This document shows positions 1-6,258 of a stretch of DNA of 16,786 nucleotides, piece by piece (position 1 is the stretch's first letter; each line of letters opens with the position of its first letter). Location: positions 1 to 16,786 of the forward strand of contig JBCBRU010000130.1 of the NCBI GenBank assembly GCA_039819565.1. The letters are read 5' to 3'. A program made the position numbers and the translations under genes. The notes under the pieces were generated by a model. The model was given only the letters and a program-made list of their open reading frames with translations. It had not been told where the DNA came from and searched no databases. Source of the stretch: JAHQVK01 sp039819565 (GTDB lineage: Bacteria; Myxococcota; Kuafuiibacteriia; Kuafuiibacteriales; Kuafuiibacteriaceae).

Positions 1-258
1 CCAGAGCCGCGAGATTTCCCCGGACTCCGTCTCATCAAAAAAGGGAGAATGTGAGCAATTTTGATTCAACAAAGCTCCCCCCCGAAGCCCCCACTGAGCT
101 CACTTCAGCCTACCTGTCGGCCTCAGGCTCACACTCTCGATTGACCAGAAGAAACATTCTGATCACTTAAGAAAGGTAAGGGAGCTTTGTTGAATCAAAA
201 TTGCTCACATTCTCCCTTTTTTGATGAGACGGAGTCCGGGGAAATCTCGCGGCTCTGG
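1..258. repeat. Perfect 79-bp inverted repeat with 100-bp spacer
   Basis: Bases 1-79 are the exact reverse complement of bases 180-258, with no mismatch that I could find. The spacer is 80-179. The arms contain AT-rich stretches (TTTTGATTCAACAAAG, and a run of six A or T) that stand out from the GC-rich surroundings. I see no ORF of substance, no transposase and no obvious target-site duplication. The match stops at base 79/180 (C opposite A) and may continue left of base 1, which cannot be seen. The right arm ends exactly where the Shine-Dalgarno sequence of the next gene begins. It could be a MITE-like element, a large regulatory or terminator hairpin, or a fold-back assembly artefact at a contig end. 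The remaining bases up to the gene at 273 hold only its leader. Confidence 0.9.
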
Positions 259-264
259 GAGGAA
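257..264 (+). promoter_or_regulatory. Shine-Dalgarno site for the gene at 273
   Basis: GGGAGGAA lies 8 bases before the ATG at 273 and is a good match to the anti-SD sequence. Its first two bases belong to the right arm of the inverted repeat, so the base of any hairpin formed in RNA would abut this site. It supports ATG 273 as the start. Confidence 0.7.
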
Positions 265-272
265 CTTCACGT

Positions 273-3119
273 ATGAGACTTCAACAGACCCAGGGGCGCT
301 GGGGAGGCGTCGGGTGGGCCGGCCTCCTCGTCGCGCTCTGCGCTTGCCGCGTCGAGGCGCCTTCGGAGGGCGCCCGAGACCCTGTCCAAACCCCGTCCGA
401 GACCCCCACCCCCGACGTCGACGGCATCCCCGAGTTCACCGTCCCCACCGAGCCCCAGTTGGCCGAGGCGGGGACGGGCGCGCCCGACCCGAGCTACGTC
501 CAGGTCGATCTTCCGGAGGGCTTCGAAGCCCCGGAGGATGAGATCCGGGGTGAGAGCCCCGAGATCCTGCCCCCCAGTGCCCTCGCCGAGGTCATCCGCG
601 GGGTCCAGATGAGCGCGCCCCCGGGCTTCTTCGGGACCACCGTGGAGTCCGGCGTCGCCTTCACGAACGACGATACCCTCTTCACCATCGAGAACGACGC
701 CGACGTGGTGCTCGCAGACGCCGTGGACGGGCAGGGCCTCAGTTTCCGCCTCGCCTCCGTCAACGGGAAGGTCGTGGGGGAGGCGACCCCGATCCTCCGC
801 CGAAACCGCGTGACCCTCTCCCACGGAGAAGGCGTCGAGCAGTGGTTCGTACACGGCCCCTTGGGGCTCGAGCAGGGCTTTCACATCGAAGCTCGAGACG
901 ACGCCGCTTCCCAGCTCCGCGTCGAGCTGTCTCTGAACGCGCCCGACTTCACCGTCACCGTCGAGGACGATCAGGTCCTGATCGCGGACGCTTCAGGACG
1001 CACCGCGACCGCCGAGTCGCTCTACGCCTTCGACACCAAGGGCCAGGCCCTAGCCTCGACCTTCGAGACCACCGAAGGCGGCCTTGCCATCGTCGTCGAC
1101 ACCGAGAACGCCACCTGGCCGATCGACATCGACCCCGTGTGGCGCTACTCGTCCTTCATCTACGCCCCCGGCGGCGCCGACGACTTCGGCTTCGCGGTGG
1201 ACACGGACGGCACCCAGGTCATCGTCGGTGCACCGGCGAGCTACGGCAACGCCAACGGCTCCCGCGGGCGCGCCTACGTGTTCAGCCGCGGTGCGGACGG
1301 TCGGCTTTCGCTCACGGGCACCATCCAGCCGGGGCCCGGGGAGTCCTACTTCGGTCGGTCCGTGGGCATCGACGGCGACCGCCTGGCCGTCGGCGGCAGC
1401 TCATCCTTGCGCATCTTCGACCGCTCCGGCTCGAACTGGAGTGAGGTCCATAACGTCGACACTGGGGCCGCGCGCATGGGCGCCGTCGTGGATGTCGACG
1501 TCTGGTCCGGAGTGGTCGCCTTCCGTGCGGTGTACTTCGTTGGGCTTCTTAGCGATGCGGGGGCCGGCTGGAGCTATCGGTTCGGGTACGACGGACGCCC
1601 ACGCTACACCGACTTCGGCAACAAGCCCATCGGCAACCCCAGCCCCTCCGTGAATCACGTCTTTCAATACCAATACGGGCACGCCCTGGAGCTCACGAAC
1701 GGCAAGTTCAGCTTCAACCTGACGTCCTACTACCAGGCGAACTACGTCAACCCTAACGGACCACGGGAGAGCTACAGGGACTACTACTACTACGTCGTCA
1801 GCTACGACGTAGACGAGGACGGGGGAGTATCGAACTATGCATTCGACGGCCTGGGGCGCTACGGCGTCGCGCTCCAGAGCAGCTCCTCCATCCCCGGATA
1901 TCCCGTCGGTAGACCCGACTGGCTGTATGGGTTGGGGATGTCCGACAACTTCCTCGCCGTGTCCCGGTACGCGAGCGGCGTCAACACCTACCAGCGCTCC
2001 GGCGGAAGCTGGGTCCCGGGCCCGGGCATCACCGCGGGCAGTCCCTGGTACAACCGCTCCGTCGAGGCTTCCGACACCCAGGTGATGGTCTATAACTATG
2101 CCCATCGGCGTCTATACACGTTCACCTGGAACGATGGAGCCTGGGCGAGCGACTTCGGCTTGTACAACTGGTATGCCTGGAACTCGTCGATCTACGATGG
2201 CTTCGCAGTCGTGGGAGAAGACCTATACATGGGCTCCCCCTATTGGGGCCACGGCGCGGTCTATCACTACACGGCCCGCCCCTACGACTCCGACCGCGAC
2301 GGCGTCCCCGACGATCGGGACGCCTGCCCCTACGAAGCCTTCGTGCCGGGCTACGACAAAAACGGGGACGGCTGCACCGACGACACCGACGGCGACGGCT
2401 ACACCGACGACGTCGACGTCTGCCCCGCCGAGGACAGCCGAACCGGCGTGGACACCAACCCCGCCAACGGCTGCCTCGACGTGTGCGCTCCGGGCGATCG
2501 CAACTACTGCTTCTCGACCGGGAGCTGCAACGCCCAGGGCACCGGCTGCGACTGCGAGGACGTGGGTCATCGCTCGCCCGAGGACCGCTGCCAGACCTGG
2601 TACCAGTTCGTGGGTGACATCTGCCAGGTCGGGGATCGGACCTTCTGCGGCGGTCACGGCGCCTGCACCGACAGCGGAAACGGCGACGTCGACGAGGACG
2701 GCGTGGACGACGACGGGCTCGGCGACAGCTGCGTCTGTGACGATCCCGTGCACTACCGCCCAGACGAAAACTGCGCGGTCTTCCACCAGGAGATCATCGC
2801 GGACGGGAACCTCTGCGCGCCGGGGAGCCCGCCGCCCGAGCCGCACTCGCTGATCGGCTGTCACGGCAACGGAACCTGCGATCCCACCGGGAGCCACTGC
2901 AACTGCTACTCCGAGTGGTGGAACGGTCTCGACTGCTCCATCCAGAGCCCGCAGTGCCCCGGCTACGGGCGTCAGGCGGACGGCTCGTGGAGCCAGCGAC
3001 CTTGCTCCGGCCACGGAGCCTGCTTCGCCGCCGACGACGGCGACGGCACGCAGTGCGACTGCGACATTGGCTACGTGGCCAACCCGTCCACCGGCAGCTG
3101 CGTCGCCGCCGGGGGCTGA
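273..3119 (+). CDS. Secreted FG-GAP / thrombospondin type 3 / EGF-like repeat lipoprotein
   Basis: This is a 948-residue predicted surface protein with a mosaic adhesin-like layout. The N-terminus has a hydrophobic stretch and a lipobox-like L22-C-A-C25, followed by an acidic Pro/Thr/Glu-rich linker. Residues about 298-390 and 550-670 contain FG-GAP-type (integrin alpha beta-propeller) blades, seen as 'FGxAVxxDG...VGAP' and 'FGRSVGIDGDRLAVGG'. Between them is a Tyr-rich segment with a YYYY run. Residues about 672-735 carry thrombospondin type 3 calcium-binding repeats (DSDRDGVPDD, DTDGDGYTDDVDVCP). Residues 738-943 hold four Cys-rich EGF-like modules starting near C738, C784, C848 and C895, with the 'GxGxC...CxC' pattern. 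Such proteins are expected on the outer surface, binding Ca2+ and perhaps other cells or polymers; the ligand is unknown. ATG 273 has a good SD. A hairpin follows the stop, suggesting a single-gene unit. Confidence 0.85.
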   Translation: MRLQQTQGRWGGVGWAGLLVALCACRVEAPSEGARDPVQTPSETPTPDVDGIPEFTVPTEPQLAEAGTGAPDPSYVQVDLPEGFEAPEDEIRGESPEILPPSALAEVIRGVQMSAPPGFFGTTVESGVAFTNDDTLFTIENDADVVLADAVDGQGLSFRLASVNGKVVGEATPILRRNRVTLSHGEGVEQWFVHGPLGLEQGFHIEARDDAASQLRVELSLNAPDFTVTVEDDQVLIADASGRTATAESLYAFDTKGQALASTFETTEGGLAIVVDTENATWPIDIDPVWRYSSFIYAPGGADDFGFAVDTDGTQVIVGAPASYGNANGSRGRAYVFSRGADGRLSLTGTIQPGPGESYFGRSVGIDGDRLAVGGSSSLRIFDRSGSNWSEVHNVDTGAARMGAVVDVDVWSGVVAFRAVYFVGLLSDAGAGWSYRFGYDGRPRYTDFGNKPIGNPSPSVNHVFQYQYGHALELTNGKFSFNLTSYYQANYVNPNGPRESYRDYYYYVVSYDVDEDGGVSNYAFDGLGRYGVALQSSSSIPGYPVGRPDWLYGLGMSDNFLAVSRYASGVNTYQRSGGSWVPGPGITAGSPWYNRSVEASDTQVMVYNYAHRRLYTFTWNDGAWASDFGLYNWYAWNSSIYDGFAVVGEDLYMGSPYWGHGAVYHYTARPYDSDRDGVPDDRDACPYEAFVPGYDKNGDGCTDDTDGDGYTDDVDVCPAEDSRTGVDTNPANGCLDVCAPGDRNYCFSTGSCNAQGTGCDCEDVGHRSPEDRCQTWYQFVGDICQVGDRTFCGGHGACTDSGNGDVDEDGVDDDGLGDSCVCDDPVHYRPDENCAVFHQEIIADGNLCAPGSPPPEPHSLIGCHGNGTCDPTGSHCNCYSEWWNGLDCSIQSPQCPGYGRQADGSWSQRPCSGHGACFAADDGDGTQCDCDIGYVANPSTGSCVAAGG

Positions 3120-3130
3120 GCCTCCTCCCC

Positions 3131-3160
3131 GGCGGTCTTCGGAACCCTCCGAAGGCCGCC
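3131..3160 (+). terminator. Strong hairpin after the 273-3119 gene, probable terminator
   Basis: Bases 3131-3143 (GGCGGTCTTCGGA) pair with 3148-3160 (TCCGAAGGCCGCC) around the 4-base loop ACCC. This gives a 13-bp stem with one internal T-G wobble, starting 12 bases after the stop codon. No T-run follows (the next bases are CTCCCCC), so it is not a textbook intrinsic terminator. It could work with Rho or protect the mRNA 3' end. The rest of the gap to 3286 holds nothing else that I recognise. Confidence 0.6.
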
Positions 3161-3273
3161 CTCCCCCATCGCCTCCTCGCGCCGAGGCCGCCTCGAAGCC
3201 GGCGCCGCTTGCGCGGAGGTCCTCCCTGCGACCGACCGCGCCTCCGCGGATGGCCGGAGGGACCGGTCTGACC

Positions 3274-3279
3274 TATTCT
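3274..3279 (+). promoter_or_regulatory. Possible -10 element directly before the cytochrome gene
   Basis: TATTCT matches the TAnnnT form of a -10 box and sits only 6 bases before ATG 3286, which would make the transcript leaderless or nearly so. No convincing -35 box is present at the right distance, and no SD lies close to this ATG (the nearest GGAGGG ends about 24 bases upstream). This is a weak prediction from a short motif. Confidence 0.25.
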
Positions 3280-3285
3280 CAGAAC

Positions 3286-4827
3286 ATGACGCTTCGAGCC
3301 GCGCTGCTTCTCGTCCTCGCTGCGGGGGCCGCGTGCGCCGACGAGGTCGGCGACCTCGAAGGGGACGCGGGCGCTCTCGCGGACGCGGGGGGCGCAGCCT
3401 CGGACGGAGGGCGCGCGGGTACGGACGGGGAGAGCGACGCCGGCTTGAGCGACGCAGGTCTCGTCGACGACGACCCTTTCGCTCCGCGGCCGGACACCAG
3501 CGAGGGCCTCACCAACGTCTCCACGAACCTTCGCGCTCTGCTCGAGAACGGGGCCCTCGACACCGCATGCGAGGACTACGCCCGAGATCCGAGCGACCGG
3601 AGGAAGCGTCTCCTCTGCGGAAAGGCGATGTTCTTTTACGAGGACTTTGGCACCGGGGGCATTCCGGCCCTCCTCATCGACTTCCTCACCGAGAACTTCC
3701 CCGCCGAGGTGGGCCCCGGTTTCGAGCGCATGGGCATGGTGGCCGACCCCTACTCCCGGGAGCGGCGCCCCCTCGGCCTGGCTCCGGGCGAACCGACCGG
3801 CGCCGTGGACAACCTCGTCTTCACCTGCGCCGCCTGCCACTTCGCCGCCCTCTCGGACGGACGTTACGCCGTCGGCGCGCCCAACTTCGACTATGACTAC
3901 GGGGGGCAGATCCTCGCCATTGGCCTCGTCCCGGCCGCCGCCGCCCCCGGCTTCGATACCGCTGAACACGCCCCCTCCGCCCTCGCCAAGGTGCAGCCCC
4001 TCTTGGATCGCCTGAGCGGAGACACGGGTCTTCGCATTCGCCTCCTCGTAAACCTCATCCCTCTCCTCGGGCAGACGCAACCTACATTGACTCTCGAGCA
4101 AGAGGCTCAGTACGCGAGCTGGCCCAAGGGGACGATGGACTTTCTCATCGACCCACTCCCCCTCGACGACGGGGTGCATACGGTCAGTAAGATCATCGAT
4201 CTCTGGGACCTCCCCGACGAGGCCGAGCTGGAGCGGGTGGGCCAGCCCCACGCCCTCCTTGCTTGGTCCGGAGTGGGTCCGAGCCTCATGCGCTTCCTCG
4301 AGACCTTCGTGGCCATCGGGGGCGGCGACACCGCCGCCTGGACCCCGGAGCGCCTCCTCCCCCTCGCGGAGTACATCGAGTCCCTGCGGTCCCCGGCGAA
4401 CCTCAACCCGCCCTCGGGGGACCCACTCGGGCGCGGGGCCGAACTGTTCCGGCGGGACTGTCTGGGCTGTCACGGGGGGCCTCGCGGCGGGGGCGATCGC
4501 GTGTACACCTTCGCCGAGATGGGCACCGACGACACCCTTCGGGACTGGGGCGCCCCCGACGCCGAGGGCAACTACTGTTGCGACCTGAGCTATCGCGGAG
4601 AGCAGGCCACCTACGGCGTCAAATCCCCTCGCCTCAGCGGCCTGTGGGCCAAGCCTCGCCTCCTCCACAACGGCGGCGTCGTCGGCCTCGAGGCGCTGTT
4701 CTGTCTGGACGGCCCGCGCCCCCCCGTCACCCTCGACGGCCTCGGGGCCCAAGGCCATGAAGACCTCTGTACGACCTACGACCCCAATCAGAAGGCGGCG
4801 CTCATCGACTACCTTCGCAATCTCTGA
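3286..4827 (+). CDS. Di-haem cytochrome c peroxidase / MauG-like c-type cytochrome
   Basis: This 513-residue exported protein has two c-type haem-binding CxxCH motifs: C181-A-A-C-H185 and C392-L-G-C-H396. That spacing, together with M412 in 'EMGTDD' as a possible axial ligand and a late 'SPRLSGLW...LHNGG' block around H461, resembles the bacterial di-haem peroxidase/MauG superfamily. Those enzymes reduce H2O2 or oxidise protein side chains in the periplasm. The N-terminus has a short positive region, a hydrophobic core and C17 (GAAC, an imperfect lipobox), followed by an Asp/Ala/Gly linker, so it may be lipid-anchored. Unusual for the family are extra cysteines near the end (C431-C432, C473, C495) that could form disulfides. 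The open frame extends upstream into the previous gene, but ATG 3286 gives the signal peptide; ATG 3250 is an alternative. The substrate is unknown. Confidence 0.82.
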   Translation: MTLRAALLLVLAAGAACADEVGDLEGDAGALADAGGAASDGGRAGTDGESDAGLSDAGLVDDDPFAPRPDTSEGLTNVSTNLRALLENGALDTACEDYARDPSDRRKRLLCGKAMFFYEDFGTGGIPALLIDFLTENFPAEVGPGFERMGMVADPYSRERRPLGLAPGEPTGAVDNLVFTCAACHFAALSDGRYAVGAPNFDYDYGGQILAIGLVPAAAAPGFDTAEHAPSALAKVQPLLDRLSGDTGLRIRLLVNLIPLLGQTQPTLTLEQEAQYASWPKGTMDFLIDPLPLDDGVHTVSKIIDLWDLPDEAELERVGQPHALLAWSGVGPSLMRFLETFVAIGGGDTAAWTPERLLPLAEYIESLRSPANLNPPSGDPLGRGAELFRRDCLGCHGGPRGGGDRVYTFAEMGTDDTLRDWGAPDAEGNYCCDLSYRGEQATYGVKSPRLSGLWAKPRLLHNGGVVGLEALFCLDGPRPPVTLDGLGAQGHEDLCTTYDPNQKAALIDYLRNL

Positions 4828-4878
4828 GCGCCCAGATCCCTAACACAGAGATTTCCGCGAAGTCGGTTCGAGCCGGGG

Positions 4879-5295
4879 TTATCGGCGCCGGCGCGAAAGG
4901 GTAGGTGTCGCCGTGCGAGGCTCACGGTCCGGGTAGGGAATGCTCAGGCCCGAACGATGCCGCGTCTCGACGGGAAGAACCCACGCCCGATCGCCCTCCG
5001 AAACCCCAAAGCTCCAGTGGCTCGACCGCCTCGCGATGCACTTGGACACGGAGCGCGAAGCCCCGGTCTTCGGGGGAGCGTCCCCGCGAACCACCTCGAG
5101 CTTTTCCAGCTGCCCCTCGGCGGTGGCGCGGACTCGGACCTCCAGCGAGAGCTCAACCGAGGGATCCTCGCGCAGCGCACGTTGCGCGCACATGGCCACG
5201 TCGTGCCGAACGCCGTCGATGTCCGAAGGCCCGGTCGGGTGAGCACAGCCTGCGCCCCAAAGGGTCAGGGCCGCGATACGAGCCACGGTGCTCAC
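4879..5295 (-). CDS. Small lipoprotein with AgmX/PglI-type (TonB-like) C-terminal domain
   Basis: From the GTG at 5295 this is a 138-residue protein. It has a hydrophobic signal ending in 'GAGC', with C17 the probable lipidated cysteine (the -3 residue is Gly, not Leu). The mature part has two cysteines 50 residues apart (C36 and C86) around 'LSLEVRVRATAEGQLEKLEVV'. This fits the small myxobacterial domain named after the gliding proteins AgmX and PglI, which is related in style to TonB C-terminal domains. Such stand-alone lipoproteins are common in Myxococcota and their roles are largely unknown. The tail is Arg-rich (SRRRR). The start is uncertain: in-frame GTG codons also occur at 5364, 5301 and 5286 and none has a clear SD. 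The stop lies 51 bases from that of the convergent cytochrome gene, with no terminator seen between them. Confidence 0.68.
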   Translation of the reverse strand: MSTVARIAALTLWGAGCAHPTGPSDIDGVRHDVAMCAQRALREDPSVELSLEVRVRATAEGQLEKLEVVRGDAPPKTGASRSVSKCIARRSSHWSFGVSEGDRAWVLPVETRHRSGLSIPYPDREPRTATPTLSRRRR

Positions 5296-5439
5296 GATCA
5301 CTTCTAACCGTCGAAGGTCCACGACGATTTCCGAGGCCAAGGAGGTCGGCGTGAGCCCCGCCACACCGAGGCGAGAAAAGGGGCCTGAGCGCTGGGGCAG
5401 GCTCGACGATAGGGGACGCTTCCGGCCACACTGTGGGTC

Positions 5440-6249
5440 ATGCTCTCGGCCGTCTTGATCGCCACCGCCATGGTCATGCCCTCCGTCGGCAAAGGAGGAA
5501 AGCTCTCTCGGGTCCGGAGCGCCGTCAAAGGACAGCCTTCACGGAGTTCGAGCAGCGACCGCGGCGACCGAGAGGCTTCCGCCGACCGCAGCGGCTCGGG
5601 GCGAGGCTCTCGAGGAGGCGGACGCCGAACTGGGTTCTTTCCGTCTCGGCGGGTCGCGAACTGCTGTCGCTACATCGACTATCCCTACGTATGGGGCGCG
5701 GCGGGGTATGCGTACGTCGGCCGCGCGGACGCCGAGCCCGCGCCGGATCGAGAGCCCCAGAAGTGGGCCGGGCGGCTGGCTGCTGAGAGCTCCTACGATT
5801 TCGACGGGCTGGTGCGCACCGGGGTTCGAGGCATGCTCCTCACCCCCTCCCTCTTAGAGGTCCATTTCAGCGCCGATGGGTGGTTCGAACCGCTCGATAA
5901 TGGAGAGGTCGACTCGCTCGGCCTCTTCGGCCTGGGACTGGCCTACCGACTCGGCGCCGACGAGCAATCTGAGTTTCGCATTGGGGCCGACTATCGTCAG
6001 TTCGCCGACGCCACCGGCGGCCGCCCGGGGATCCGATTCTTCGCCGACGCGAATCTCTTTCTCGGAAAGCCGTGGGTCCTGACCTTTACGGCCGGCGCGG
6101 GCGTCCTCGGGGACGCGGTGGCTTGGGACCTCCGCGGGACCTTCGGAGCCCTCTTCGGGCCCGTCGAGATCTATCTCGGCTACGACTACGAGCGGGTGGG
6201 GGACATTCCGCTCGGGGGTCCCGTCCTCGGCCTTCAGCTGTGGCTCTAA
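5440..6249 (+). CDS. Putative outer-membrane beta-barrel protein, unrecognised family
   Basis: This 269-residue protein begins with a short hydrophobic segment that could be a signal peptide. A Ser/Arg/Gly-rich low-complexity stretch follows (about residues 20-70). After a CC pair and an aromatic 'YIDYPYVWGAAGYAYVG' stretch, residues about 110-269 alternate polar and hydrophobic residues in strands such as 'FGLGLAYRLG', 'FRIGADYRQF', 'WVLTFTAGAG' and 'VEIYLGYDYERVG'. The chain ends in an aromatic/hydrophobic 'LQLWL'. That pattern is typical of small outer-membrane barrels, but I do not recognise the family and cannot assign a function. It is divergent from the lipoprotein starting near 5295, and the roughly 140-base gap probably holds both promoters. 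No strong SD is visible before ATG 5440. Its stop is 9 bases from that of the convergent gene. Confidence 0.72.
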   Translation: MLSAVLIATAMVMPSVGKGGKLSRVRSAVKGQPSRSSSSDRGDREASADRSGSGRGSRGGGRRTGFFPSRRVANCCRYIDYPYVWGAAGYAYVGRADAEPAPDREPQKWAGRLAAESSYDFDGLVRTGVRGMLLTPSLLEVHFSADGWFEPLDNGEVDSLGLFGLGLAYRLGADEQSEFRIGADYRQFADATGGRPGIRFFADANLFLGKPWVLTFTAGAGVLGDAVAWDLRGTFGALFGPVEIYLGYDYERVGDIPLGGPVLGLQLWL

Positions 6250-6258
6250 CCGCGCGCT

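Noticed and set aside
2794..4758. Open frame of 654 codons on the minus strand
   Set aside because: It covers the cytochrome gene, whose plus-strand reading has two haem motifs and a signal peptide; the antisense reading has no recognisable feature.
4858..4885. GGTTCGAGCC resembling a tRNA T-loop
   Set aside because: The flanking bases do not form a proper 5-bp T stem, and no acceptor, D or anticodon arm is present around it.
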